Below, piece by piece: positions 25,513-38,900 of a DNA stretch of 64,000 nt. This DNA comes from Cucumis sativus. Lineage: Eukaryota; Streptophyta; Magnoliopsida; Cucurbitales; Cucurbitaceae. The position numbers and the translations under genes were made by a program. Location of the stretch: contig NC_026659.2 of the NCBI RefSeq assembly GCF_000004075.3, forward strand, positions 27,050,272 through 27,114,271, in the 5' to 3' direction. Numbering within the stretch: the stretch's first letter is position 1; each line of letters starts with the position of its first letter. The notes beneath the pieces are model-generated. The model worked only from the letters and a program-made list of their open reading frames with translations. It had not been told where the DNA came from and did not search any database.

Positions 25513-26935
25513 CGTGAATGCTTTTTTCAAATCGTCTTGCTCATTTCTATCATGGCACGTACATAGATTTTGTGTTGGTGGGTCTATCTGAAGTTTTTTT
25601 CCCTTTCTAGAATCCCATTGTAATATAGTGTTTAATTTCTAGCGAATGTGCAAGAATTTTCTTAAGAATGATGAAATCGAAATTTGAATATATATCTTCT
25701 TTTGCTTCGTACAACATTTTTGTCTCTCTTTTACAATTTTTCCACTTGTTGAATTAATGTCTGCTGTGCATATTGCCAGTGGAGGAGATATCGAGATGGA
25801 TAGTACCAAATCCCAGTTAATATACCTCGGTTAAACCACAATTTTATTTCTTAAAAAACTGGTGCTACATCGTTGTCTATGAAGGCAAAAGTTGCCTACC
25901 ATGGATACATATCTTAGCAATGGCTTTACTTTACGCTCTTAACAGTGACGGTAGTAATGAGAAACAGGCAGAGTCTTTAAAAATCTGGCAGTTCTGCTCT
26001 GATTCTCCTTCACTTTTCTTCTAAACAGAAGATTTTTGCATTTAAAAATAGGATATGGTGTTCTTAGTCAGACAATACTGCCAGACCCTGAATCACCCTA
26101 TCACTGACTGCAATAGGATCACGCAACTTTGGTAAGCATATCTTAATCCAAAATAACTAACCTGATTACGATAAAAGGAAGGACAGTCAAGAGCTGCCAT
26201 CTGTCAGTTCAGACCATCCCTCCTCCTTCACAGCCTCAAGAGAAAGAGGAAAAAGAAACCCTGATATAACATCTCTCAGCATTTATGGGATGCTGTTTAT
26301 TAGCTTGATATTGCAGCACTTTTAATTTCATGTTCACTTTTTATTGAACAGTCTCTTTCATTGTATTGTCCTGTTTTATTGGTGGGGATTGATCATGTGC
26401 TTTTTTTCTTGACATTCTTGTGGGTGGTAACCAAGAATATCTGCACCATATGAATTCTTCCAAGCTTTCAGGTCAGTACATGTTAAACAATCTGTTCTCT
26501 TCCTGTTTTTAATCCCCTCTCTCTCTTACTCATATAGTGAATTGTAGTTCTGATAAGAAAAAAGTTGATATATTTCTACCCTTCTGAGTTTCATTAATGT
26601 ACTTAAAGATGGAAAAGGAAGCTAACAAGCTTAAGATCCAGATTTTGTACATAAGATATTGTTCACATGTCTGATGTTTGAAACAAAAGCTTCTCAAGAT
26701 TCCGTAAGTCTCACTTTAAATCAAATTTCCACTCTGATTTTAAACTTTCAACTACAGAACTTACAACCAAAAGGAGTGCCAAAAAGAAATATGTCACATC
26801 AACTTCAAATGCCATGCCTCTAGCTTGTGCTTGACTTTTTAGGCCACTTATCAGTCACTTTGGTCTGTTTCTGCTCTCCACGTATTGTGTAATATTGTCA
26901 GTCCTTCCCTTCATGTTAGCTTCTCACTACATATA

Positions 26936-26966
26936 CTTTCCCTTTCCCTTTCCCTTTCCCTTTCCT
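26936..26966. repeat. (TTTCCC)n hexamer run
   Basis: About five copies of CTTTCC in tandem, an isolated minisatellite in the spacer after CCDC130. Confidence 0.85.
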
Positions 26967-27404
26967 AATTAAATGTTCTTTATCGATCTTCCATTTTCTT
27001 CAAATGGTAAATTAAATGTCCATATTGGTATCAATTGAGTCTTACATAGAGTGGGTGTTTCCCCTGAAGTTGCTGTTTAATTTTCACATCAATGGCAACC
27101 TAAACAAAGGTACTTCTGCTTTTATACTTTACTTCTCTATTACTTTTCTTGTATCAGCAACAAGATGACTCATGTTTTTATATATTTTCTTGAAATGGCA
27201 GTTTTTTTGATACGTTTGTTATTGAGATTTCGTTGGAGTAGCTAAAACAATATACCAACAATTGATAAAAAATGAGCAACAAGTGTTTGCATGGATTGTC
27301 ATTGTGTTTAAGAATCTAAAGTCTCTTTACTAACCATACCAAACATTTCTTCACTCTCTACTCTATGAAAAGTTTGTTCTTTATCATGTTGATCTTTATC
27401 AAAA

Positions 27405-27495
27405 TTAGCTTAGGGTTATTAGTATAACCTCCGTCTCAAGAGATCAGAGGTTCAATCTCCCATTCCATAGTTATCCCAACAGGAAGAAAAAAAAA
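27405..27495 (+). repeat. tRNA-derived SINE-like remnant
   Basis: A pol III-type arrangement is visible: an A-box-like TAGCTTAGGG at 27406-27415, a B-box-like GGTTCAATCTCC at 27449-27460, and an A-rich tail at 27484-27495. Box spacing of about 43 fits tRNA-derived plant SINEs. It does not fold as a functional tRNA to my eye. Family and boundaries are unknown. Confidence 0.35.
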
Positions 27496-27559
27496 ATACA
27501 CTTTAGTTCTTTCACTACACTCCATGTAGGGTTGGTTTAATAGAATTGAAGCTGATATA

Positions 27560-27655
27560 TAGTTTATAGCTATCGACAATTGAAGTAGAAGATTCAAACT
27601 ACATGTCTCATAGTATACTTGGATGCTAGTTGAGCTAAGCTCGTGTAGTAATACG
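27560..27655 (-). repeat. tRNA-derived SINE-like remnant, opposite orientation
   Basis: Read on the minus strand, this has an A-box-like TAGCTCAACTAG followed by a B-box-like GTTTGAATCTTC and then CTACTTCAATTG. The stretch around the B box recurs with small changes at about 33000-33020, so it belongs to a repeated family. It lies about 70 bases from the other SINE-like remnant, in opposite orientation. Confidence 0.4.
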
Positions 27656-29307
27656 ACTTGACGTTTCAATTTACACTTATAATTTTTCTAAAAACAAGAT
27701 AGGCTATTGAATTTTCTTTTATCCTTTATTTTCTCTGTGCTCCAGGAAGTTTATGAACTCTTTCAAAGCACAAGATTTTACTCACCATTTCAAAATTTTA
27801 CGGTAGGGATCACTCTTTGCTTAGGCATATGAAGATTTTACTTCATCACCTACGGAATCAAATATAAGGCGTAGTTTGGTTAACTTAGTTAACATTACTT
27901 ATTTAACTAATATAGCGGTGAAATAATGCTAAAATTGGGTCATAACAAATATAATTACATGACACATAATACTTTATGAATTCGATGAAATTAGTTAGGA
28001 AATAGGACACACTATAATTAAGAAAACTTGAAATTTGGAGGAATTAAAGACACTTCTATCTTAGACTTTGAAAATTTTCTCATCTTTACATCTTTCAATT
28101 CACTAAACTACAAGAATTGCGTACATAAACATTCACCATGAAAGGGACCAAATTGGAAAAATGTTATAATATATATGAGACAATATTAAAAATCTATCTT
28201 TAATAATAAAACTAATTTGGAAAGCTAATAATAAACTCTCCCACATTAGTGTTTATTAAAAAAAAAAAAACTCCTTCAAAATACTGATCACCAAACATAA
28301 GAATATAATATATGTGAAGAACTTAAATAAAAAGAAAATTCTTCCTTGTCTTTGTAGGCTACAAATTTGGCTAGCTTAATGACATCTGCCATATTATTGC
28401 TCCCCTCTTCCAAATTGGAAATTATTTAGAAGCTGTGTATAAGGCCTTCAATTTGGATTTGTTAGCCTTTTAAACGATGCAATTCCAAACCCACACACAA
28501 TGTATAATACATTACCTACTAGGTCATAGATGGATGATTTTGATCTTCATGTGCGTAGTTATTATAATAAGAAAATACACACGTAAAGTAACAAAAGTTT
28601 AGCTCAACTCACATATGCGTTTACCATTAATAATGAGCTTTATAGTTTAAATATCTCTATCCTCAATTGTTGTGCTAGAAAACCGGCAGGGAGATATGTA
28701 AATTGACCTAGGTAGGGTAAAACTTAGTTGAAATATGTATTGAAAATGGATTGTATTGTATATTGTTTCCCAGTTATAATTAATTTTCAACCTTCGTACC
28801 AAAATAGTACATCAAAATTTTGAAAAGGTTTCAAAAGCCACTCCTAAATAAAGTTTTTCATTGATGCCCTAAGTCACATTTTATGGCTATTTTGATTTTG
28901 ATCTTTTATTATTCTCTATGTGAAATTTTGAAAAATCACAATGAAATTATTATCAAATGAGTCATTTCAAAAGAAAAATTGTCACCCAAAGGACAAAGAT
29001 AACTTTAGTAAAAATGAAAATGATATAGATCACTAATATATGTACAAATTACAAGCTAGGGCAACCCATGGATTCCCCCACACCATTATTAATAGATACA
29101 AGTACCACCAAAGAAAAAGAAAAAAGAAACTAGAAGGGCTTGAGAAGACAGTTGATTGATGAATATATAGTTTAATTTCCCTAACTAAAAAAACATTTAT
29201 TCATTGCAATGAGAAAATACCTTAATTAAATACTTCTGTCTGAAGTTACAAATTAATTATAAAGCTTCTTCAATCTTGTACTATTAGGATTTCAATTTCT
29301 TGCATCT

Positions 29308-31406
29308 TCATTCTCCATAGAAGATCAACACACCATCAACTTCATCTAGTTCCAACAATTTCAATCCTGCAAACAAGAGGTTCATCTGATTAATGTTCTT
29401 CTTGATTTTAATTTCTGTATATATTGTCCATCCTATTAATTATTTATTCATGCATATATTAGCTACTGACTTGCAACCTTAAATTCAAATAGAAAATTAT
29501 ATGTTACCATAGTTCAAATGACATAAAGCTATTAGCATGTTATTGAATAATTAAAAAAGAAAAGTTTGTGAAAGATATAATAAGCTCTAATTTTTAATTA
29601 TTTTGGCAGAAATTCAACAAAAGTGTAGGATTCAGAATTTGATGTCAATATCAGAATAGTTAAGAAGATTATATATAAAACACTAATTAATATTTTAAAA
29701 CTTAGTAAATGAAAAAGAATCTAAATATGATAAAGGTGTACTAACCCTAAAATTATAATTACAAATAGCCTTTAAAATTTTTCTTAAAAAAAGTTACAAA
29801 TACCCTGTATGCTGTATTTATAACGTTAGATTCTGAATGAAAAAGAAAATGCCTAATAAATGAACTAGGGTTTTGTGCTTTGGCAAAATTGGAAATTTTA
29901 TCCAAAATGGGTAACTGGGATTTTGAGTGTGGCTGAGAAATAGATTGTAAAGTACTTTTTTTTTCTTTCAAAAAACTGTAAACCACTTCCCCTTCAGTTG
30001 GAATAAGATTATTTTTTAATTCTAATAACTTGATCTTCTACAAAGCTGAACACCCAATTTTATAGGAAAAATTCTAATTCTATTTTTAACCTAAGGCACT
30101 TCCCTTAGGTTAATTATCAAGTTTAATATTATCATTCCCAAAATGAACTAAATTATAAGAAACATGTCCCTGAACTAAGGTGATAACTTTACTAAATTCA
30201 AACCAACAAGATATCCATAACTATTTCAAAGATGACATTTGAATTTGAAAAAGGAAAATAATTTTTTTTGTACTAAACCCTAATTCTGGACAAATTACCT
30301 GCAGATGAAGCTTTCATGGTGTCCAAGGACAGGGTGGGCATATCCATGGAAGAATCAGGCAGAAGATGAATCTCATCAGAGCATATTTCCTTTGAAACCC
30401 TTTTATCCATAATCAAAGAATCTGAGTTTTTCTCCTCTGACCCCAAAACTTTCTCATTTTCACAAAGTGAAACATGTGTACTAGTCTTTCTTTTGTTGCC
30501 ACTAATTTCTTCACTAAAATCCCCCATTTTACGAACACCATCTGGGTTTCCTTCAAGATTTGATTTTGATACCTCTAAACCGCGTTGAATCGACTTTGCT
30601 CTCGTTCTCTCTCTCGCTCTGGCTCTTGCTTTATATCTTGATTCTTTATCAACAATTCTTAATCTCCTTCTTCTCTTTTTCCCACTAGGTAACACTTCCT
30701 TGTATAAATTTGTTACAAGATCAGTTGAAGAATAACACGAGCTTTTGGACTTCGCTTCTGATAAGTATTTCTCCTTGACCTCTTTAATTGCACTTCTTGA
30801 TTTTGTAAAAAGCCACTCCACTGTCTTGCTTGCTTTATCAAACCCAAGCATGTCTTGTAAATCAAAGAAATTTCTTGCAATTTCAAGTGAAAGCCTCATT
30901 CTTCTATCTCTTGGCCCTTTAGAAGTGCAGATCTTGCTATGCCTATCCTTCTTCTTCATCACACTTGACGATCTCTTTCTAGAAATGGGAATTTTTTGTG
31001 AACTATGATCGGTTTTGGCTTTGTTTTGGGAGGAATAATTATGGGTTGTTGTTGTTGCTGCTGCTTCATTGTTGTTGGTGTTATTGCTACTTTCAATAAC
31101 TCCAATTTGATCAGAATTGTTTGCAAGTAATTGATGTTTTTGAGAATACAAAATGTGGCCCAAAATGAACTCCTGATGATCATCAAGAAAAGGGTTGAAG
31201 TAGTTGTTGTTGTAGTTGTAATTGGAGCAATCTATGAGTTGTAAGGATGGTGGGTGGATTTGTTGTTCAAATAATCTAGACATAGGGTTTTGACCATCAT
31301 CATGATTTTCATCATGGATTTGGATGATGGATTTCTCAATTGAAGTAGTACTTTGATTCATAAATGGAAATGAAGAGATTTGATTGGGGTTAGAGGAAGC
31401 AAGCAT
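29308..31406 (-). CDS. TCP12: CYC/TB1-clade TCP transcription factor (TCP12/BRC-like)
   Basis: Class II TCP factor of the CYC/TB1 clade, whose members restrain axillary bud or floral organ growth. Exon 1 is 31406-30299; a predicted exon 2 is 29366-29308, giving 388 residues. The TCP domain spans about 151-211 ([20 protein letters not shown], then helices with [20 protein letters not shown]). The clade-specific R domain is at about 255-272 ([16 protein letters not shown]). [12 protein letters not shown] motif near residue 70 is also typical of the clade. Without splicing the frame would end after [10 protein letters not shown] (30273). I prefer splicing because the donor CAG/GTAATT and the acceptor CTTGTTTGCAG join in phase and give the tail [21 protein letters not shown]12 rather than BRC1 is suggested only by its neighbour, a bHLH30/TMO5-type gene, as in Arabidopsis. 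Confidence 0.85.
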
Positions 31407-31824
31407 TTTCCAAAGTTAGGAACCTCTAATGCAAAAGATCAGTCCAATTCTAGGTGGGGAACAAAAAAAGAAGTGAAATGATGAAGAAGAAGATGAGAGA
31501 AACTACATATTCAACCGAGGATATACCTTTATTACTTTGAACAATCATTAAGTTTCGATGGAAAGTAGTAAATTCTTATAATTTGGTTAAGAATTGAAAA
31601 ATGAAATGTTTGTAATGAAATTACGAGATTATTTGAAATTCTGATTGAGAGGAGGAGTAGAAGAAATGGAGACATCTCACGTGATTCAGGATAGAATTGA
31701 AAGCAACTAATCGAATTAATTTTAGAAAAAGGAAGTGATAGAGACGAGTGAGAAAGAAAGGACTCCTCCAAAACAAAAACATTCAAATAATATTGGAGAG
31801 TAGAGTGGACATAACTCATATACC

Positions 31825-31858
31825 TAGAGAGAGAGAGAGAGAGAGAGAGAGTGTGTGT
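31825..31858. repeat. (GA)n(GT)n compound microsatellite in TCP leader region
   Basis: About 13 GA units followed by four GT units (CT/CA-rich on the TCP sense strand), just downstream of the predicted TATA box. Confidence 0.9.
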
Positions 31859-31879
31859 GAGAATAAATGAAAAGAGGCC

Positions 31880-31886
31880 ATTTATA
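31880..31886 (-). promoter_or_regulatory. Candidate TATA box of TCP gene
   Basis: TATAAAT on the minus strand, about 475 bases upstream of the TCP start codon. It predicts transcription from about 31850 and a long leader containing the CT-rich repeat and an upstream open frame. Confidence 0.4.
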
Positions 31887-32979
31887 ATTTGAATGCCGAA
31901 TGGTAGACCGCCAAAATTACGTACATTTTGAGCCTACTTTAACCTCTCTAGGTAAAAAGATGAGTTTTTTTAGGTGAAATTACTATCCGAACTATCCTGG
32001 AACATTTTGTCATTTGTCTAAAATTATCTATATATTCTCAAAGTTGCAATATAACTCCAATAAGGTTTTGTTCAAGGCAATCTTAGAAGTGTACTAGAGA
32101 ATTGACTTGTACTAAATTTAGCATTATAGTGCAGTTAATCATTCATATTACTAACTTTAGCACTGTAGTGCAATGGGCTCGACATCAAACATGAATGTGC
32201 GAGGATATCTTTTCCACACGCAGGACAACTTAAACAAAGTTGAGACCAAGCTAGAGGTTAAGGGTACTGGATACCCACAATAATGGATGAGATTCAAGTA
32301 CGAACATTGCTGTTAAACTTTTTCATAAGTGTTGCAGAACCACTGGTAGAAGAAAAATATGAAAATGGTGTAAATATAGTGTGTTTCAAGTCTGTTTAAT
32401 CGATGATTTCTCTTTTGATGGTTTTGAAACATTTATAAAATGTTATGGTAATCTGACAATTTTGAAAGAATATGGGTAAAACATGGAGGTTGAGAATGTA
32501 CTTATTTTTAACAATTTAGAGTAGTTTTATTATCGTTATTATAATATGTCTGAGCAGGAGACTGAAGGTCACATCAAAATTCTTTGACTGCTCCATTTTT
32601 AAATAAAAACAAGTTAAAAGCCAAAAGAAAAAATGTTTGTAGATTACATACACACATACACTAGCCAGCCTAACAACGAGATCACTTGCTTTTCGTACTG
32701 TCACACTCCATTGCCTTACTATAAACCTACTTCTCTAACAAGACATTTTAATATGTGAAATACATATATTATTTTGAAATCAACGATTAAAAATACACAG
32801 GAAAGGTTAAACAATAGATAATTCAAGCAAAAATTTATATAGTTTACAAGCACTGTGATAATATGTTTTATAGACAGAAGAAAGAGCAGTTAATCATTAA
32901 CACAAGAGTGACAATAACCTCCTCCTTGCTTTAGATATAGTCGATTTATTGCTAGAATTACCACGAAAGTCTTATTCTT

Positions 32980-33060
32980 CTATTATTTAGTACAATCGAA
33001 GGTAGAAGATTCAAACCACACACGTACCATGAAGATGAGAGTGGAGATCGATTAATTGTT
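32980..33060 (-). repeat. SINE-like fragment related to 27560-27655
   Basis: The minus strand reads GGTTTGAATCTTCTACC then TTCGATTG, matching the B-box region of the element at 27560-27655 with a few differences. The A-box side is not clear, so this is probably a 3' fragment. Confidence 0.35.
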
Positions 33061-33449
33061 AATCGTGTTCTTTATACCAAAATGTAGATATCCATAACTA
33101 AGATATATTATAAGATATATTATTGAAGAGTGAATTTTGAGGCACCCCAATTTATTATTATGAAGTAGATAATATAATGTTTTATACACAAACTTACAAT
33201 TTTGGGTCTTAAATAAATTCCTTAAAATTTTAAAATATCTAATAAAGTTATTGAAACTTCAATTTTGTCTTTAATCTGTCCTTAAACTCTTTACAAACTT
33301 ACTGATCTATTAAATTGAAAATCAAATCTTGGTACCTCTCCAAATGTATTAGAAAATGTAATTTGCCTCTTTATATTTAAATTTAAAATATAATTACTTA
33401 GATGATGAAAAAAAACACTCAAACATCTATCTTCATCATAATTAATTAG

Positions 33450-33566
33450 TCTACTTGAAGCATAACTTAACCACCGTAAGAAATTAAATGATCAACTAAA
33501 AGATTAGAAACAACTCCTTTAATTTCGAGTATCTACTTGAAGCATAACTTAACCACTCTAAGAAAC
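33450..33566. repeat. Spaced direct repeat, about 36 bp
   Basis: The 25-base core starting TCTACTTGAAGCATAACTTA occurs at 33450 and again at 33532, followed in both by a similar TAAGAAA stretch. The 82-base spacing suggests a local duplication. Confidence 0.8.
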
Positions 33567-35877
33567 TATTTACTCGTTAGATTCATCTTGTAAGTAAACT
33601 AATAAACTAACACATATATATACTATGAAAGTAAATTGTTTAAGAGGTTGGTTGATTTAGCAGTACATAATACATGGCATAACAATTCTCACTTTTTTAC
33701 TTTGCCAATAATCTATCAATTTGGATCATGTAACATAATGGAATCATATATATCCATAGTCTTCATTGTGAATGAATGATGTTAACTTTATGAAAATTTA
33801 ATGCATCCTATTGACATGATCCAAATGACACAACCTAATTAATTACATGTCCTATTCACATTTAGCTACATTAATTATGTCGTCTATTGTTTTAAACTGA
33901 ACAACATCTGAGGTGACTTTTAACTTTTAAGCAAAATTTAATGTACATGAAATTGGAGGCAGAAAAATAGAAATTGATATAGGGGTATTAGACTTGGTCA
34001 AAGATCTGCCAAAAGTCCTAAATTAAACAGATAGAGTGTGAGAGAGGTGGAAACTGTAGCCATCATTTTTCCTTTTGTAAGGGTAATATCCAAATCTAGT
34101 GCTTTTATTTTTTTGTGGGCATACATTATTGCTCCCTAAAAGCCAAACATTGCTAAATCAAATCTTTCTAACATCTACATATTATTGCTGTTCAATTATA
34201 TATATAATTCCAAGGAGAGTTTCAACTTTTTCATATTATCACCATTTAATTTAATTTAACTAATGTCCTCTATACCTCAAATGGACTTATATATCCATGG
34301 CCCAAAACTCATAGATAATGGATTTTGAATTTGGCCCACTTTCTTCCCATTTCCTTCAAACCTTTAGCCAACTTATATAGGTATATATATTAAAAGGTGT
34401 TTTAATTTGTTTAATCTTCTTTAGTGGCTAATAATTCAAGTTTATAAAAATGATTAACAATATCATAGAGATATAAATAGAAATTAATTTGGTAGTTATG
34501 AGTGGGAAAACTATGATAATGGGATGAGAGGTTGTAAAGTTTGGATTTTTTTTTTAATAATTAAATTTTAGTATTGTGAAATGTGTGTGTGTGTTTTTTT
34601 TTTTCTTTCTGTAAGTGGGTAATTGACAAAGAAATGAGGTGTAATGCACTCAAATCTCAAGTGGGTAAGTGTTGATCATCATGTTTAGTTCTGATCTGTG
34701 TGTTTGTAGTTAAATAAAAATTAGTAATTAATTTGATTGAGAACCATAGTTTTCAAATATTGGTGTGCCAAATGTTGGGAGTGTATTATAGTTACGTTTT
34801 TCAAACTCTTAAATTTTCTTCAATGTAAACAATTCAAAACTTTATAAAAGGCTAAAAGATCAAAAAGGGGAGTTTTTGTTTTTAATTATTGCATCCTATT
34901 TGCGTCCGATTCTTATCATTTAAAGGACAAAATAAAGCATATTTTGTTGTTTGGGTTGGATTTATATGTACTCAGTGAATAGGGTTTTCTTGAGTGGAGG
35001 GTGTTTTAATTATTCTATGCACAAGTTTGGTAGCCCCCAATGCCCACCATTTTGGAGATATATATCTTCTTCCTGTTATGGTCCATCAAGTTCATACCAA
35101 CTCTAACAATGTAAATATATTCGAAGGTTAACTATGGGTGTAACTAGTATGGTAAATTACAACCCTATTTCATCGTTTTTTTTTTTTCCCTCTCCTTTTC
35201 TGGATGGGATTTTATGAAGATATCATTGTTTTCAATTTTGATTTCTCTTTCTCTAGTTGTTTAAATTGTAAGGGTGGAAAATAGTGAGAAACTAAAATTA
35301 CGTATATTTGTTGGAATGTATGTATTGTATGTATATACTACGTGGGTTGTTTTAATTAATACACAAAGGGACACCTCAGACGTAGAGGAATATGACACGT
35401 AGTGATCCACTGGGGTTTGAATGGAGTTGATTCGACGTGTCATTATATTTTGTTGTTTGGTGAAGTACGACATGTCGTTTGGAGAATGGATTAATTATAA
35501 AGAGGTGTTTTTTAAAACTCTTGAATAATCTTCATACTTCTTTGCTTGAATTGAACATACTTTGACTTCTAACTATCACACCAATCAAATATTTCACTAG
35601 GAATTGTCTTACTTTATAACATTAACACATTACAATCTTTTTCTATTTTTCTTTTTAATTATGTTGATTTAATACAAATTGCATTTGAAACTGGGACTTG
35701 TTAAGATAAATATTTGTTGATCACTTTTTTAATTGTGTTACAATCACACTCTACATAATATTAGTGTTGTCTTTTCAGAGTCTACAAATTAACTAATACT
35801 AATATTTTGGCTCTATAAATTTAGTACGATAGAAATTTAAAATAGGATAAATCATCTAAGAATGTTTTTAATTAATT

Positions 35878-35954
35878 TTCTAAGGTTGGCTTAATTCCTT
35901 TAAAATATTGTCATTTAAAATATTGATGGAAATTCTAAGGTTGGCTTAATTCCT
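35878..35954. repeat. Spaced direct repeat, 22 bp
   Basis: TTCTAAGGTTGGCTTAATTC plus CT occurs at 35878-35899 and 35933-35954, with a duplicated TTTAAAATATTG between the copies. Confidence 0.8.
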
Positions 35955-38900
35955 CTTGTCATGTATGTAATTAATCTTAAACACTCTCACAGATTATGGA
36001 TGCGTATGCTTTGTTTAATTTTATCTAATCAAGATTTAATATCCTACCATTTTTTTTTTAATTGTTAAAGACATTTATTTCACTGTTAAATTAATTAAAT
36101 TTGACAGCTGAAAATAAATATTTTCCTACGAGAGAAAGCTGAGAAAGAGAGGTGATGATGAGTTGTGGGTTTAATTTAGAACCTATCTATGATAACATTT
36201 TCTTTTCATAATTATTGTCTGTTTTACAAAAAGTAACAAAAATGAGCTAATTAATTAAGAAGCAACAGAAAGCATGAAACATAAAAGGGGTACTTTATAA
36301 TAATTTAATTTATAGATTTGATTGTCTCTTAACATATCAAACCTTCTTGAGAACTTACATTTTTTGTTTGTTGCCCAGCAAGCTAATTCATGACCAAACC
36401 AAACCATTAATTTTATGGATTAAAATAATTAATTTTAACCAATAGAAAAAGAGAGTTGCTCACTTCATGATTTCCTTTAATTTTTTTTTTTCTTTCAAGT
36501 GTGAACAAGAAAGCCAAGCCAGCTAGCTAAATCAAACCCTAGACATACAAATATATTAATAAGAAAAGAAAAGGAGAGATAAAAGATAAAGGATATAATC
36601 ATGAAAATATCATAAAATTTTGTTTACATTGATACAATACATAATTACAATGTCTGATTTTGATTGATCATACAAGAAAAAGAGTCATGAAGATTAATAA
36701 TAAAAGTTAGGAAAAATTAGATTATATTCTCACCTAAATGGAAAGGAAAAGGTTGAGGGGCTTGATGAGGTTTTGCATAGACAGAAATGAAATGAAAGGC
36801 TGAGGCTTAGTGCAAAGGAAATTCAGAGCAACTGTCATGATAAATAGTGAAAAGGCCATAAAAGAGGTATTATGAATTTTGTAAGTAAAGAATTTTGGCT
36901 GAAAGGGAAGCAACGTCATGATAGAGTAGGATTGATGTCATTATAAAACCCACCAAAATGGCCCTTAATTTTTCTCTCGTGGGTTGTGGAGGTTTGGCTA
37001 GTGGGAAGTGAAGTTATCATCAATTCATTGAATGTGACTTTCATATAAAAATTTGTACACAAAAAGACACACTACAAACACAACCCTAAATCATTAGCAT
37101 GGGTTGTTAATTCATGTGCTCTAAAGATTTTCTCAAGATATACAATCTCATTTTTTTTTGCAGATGGCAAACCTTGCTTCTCTTTAATTTTATATATTCA
37201 TTCTCTCACACGGTAAAAGTGATTAACTAAACGTAATATTTATCTATTTTTGTAATGGTATGATATTATTCATTTTAGACATAAATTCTTACGGTTTGTT
37301 TTTAAAAAACTAACTCAAAAGACCTCATATCAATGGAAATCACTATCTTCAATAATATATATACCTATGATTTTTTTTTTCTTAATCAATCCATATGAAA
37401 CCTTGTTTGTACCTAACCATCCTCAAAGTAACATCTAAAGAAATCTCGACCATGAGAGTTTACTGTTCATCCCAACGCACACATCCAATTCATCTTGTAT
37501 CAACACAATTAGCACAACCACTGTTAATCAACAACTCTCCTCACAAATAAAGATATGTTATTATTACTTCCTTGTGCTCCAATAATAATGTCCATTACAG
37601 GCTTCTCTTTGTTCAAAACTAATTTGAGGATTAATTTCAACCAACACGACTAAATTACACGAAAAATAGTATACTTTAAATCCTCATAGTTTTCATTTAA
37701 AAAATCCACTCAAAATATTTCATATACGGAGGGAGATAATTTTGTCTTCATTTATATACGCATAAGTATTCCCTTCCACTCTAATCGGTGCATGTGGAAT
37801 TTTAGATGCACCTCATCCACATGAAATGTTAAGCACCAATGCCTTCAAATTTGAATTGGCCATTGTACTATCTTTTTGCTTTCTATCCCGTTGTCACATG
37901 TCAATTTTTTTTTTCAAAATAGAAAATATTTAGATGTAATCCAGAATGCAACCTATATATAGTTTTATTAATTGTTAAGTTTGATTTGACGGGTTTTCAA
38001 GTGGACTTCATTTAGTAAAGTTCTTGCTCTTCATATTTTATATACGTACGATCACTTCAAATTCAAGTGACCCACATGATTTTAGTTCGCAATGGAAATA
38101 TAATGTTGTCCGATTCTTTCTAAAATATTCACAAGTTTCCAACTTTTTAATAATTGATCTTAAACAAATTAAAGTACCTATATATTATGCCATTATTCTT
38201 TGCTTCAATCAATACTCATTTTTAATTATCAGTTTATTATAATATTACATTACATCAAAAGAATTTTTCTAATTAATAATGGCATGCAAGTGAACTTCTT
38301 GGAACAATTTGCCTATCCATAAATCTCAATTACATGATGAAAATTACTTACAATATTGTTGTAGGGTAATCAATAATGTTAATTAATTACTGCTCATTCA
38401 ATAAAGATTTCCCACAAGAATATGTTATTGTTTATGTGGGATACAATACACATGTGACAACTTAACAACTTCTTATTATAATCCTCTCTACATCTTTATA
38501 ATAAATAAATAGTATGATTTAATTATATATATAAACTTAAGTAATAATGTTATTTTTAAATTTACTTAAAATTGAGCTAATGTGATCAACCTAATTTTAA
38601 CTTTTTCCAAGAAAGTTTTTATTAAAAAACATGGTGTGATTTCTTGTAGTAAACAATATTTCACATACATTATAATTTACGTTATATAACGACATGCTCT
38701 CTTAACAACATCTTAATGATATGTTCTTCAAACAACGATTTTACGATATTGTAAGGATATGTTTTCCAAACAACATCACAACGTTATTTCCTCATACAAT
38801 TAGTTCAACAATTCACCATTGTTTAATATTGCATTTAACATTAAACAATATCTGGTCGAAGCTGAGGTTTACTGCATATATTTTTGAGTTATACATCACG

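Larger units (their letters stand above)
25513..29307. other. Gene-poor spacer with repeat remnants
   Basis: About 3.8 kb between two convergent genes. The first 200 bases should be the 3' UTR of CCDC130. Bases 26050-26300 are less AT-rich than their surroundings and carry no usable open frame; they could be transcribed non-coding sequence. A TTTCCC hexamer run lies at 26936-26966, and two tRNA-like SINE remnants at 27405-27495 (+) and 27560-27655 (-). From about 27700 the sequence is strongly AT-rich and I see nothing definite. Confidence 0.45.
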
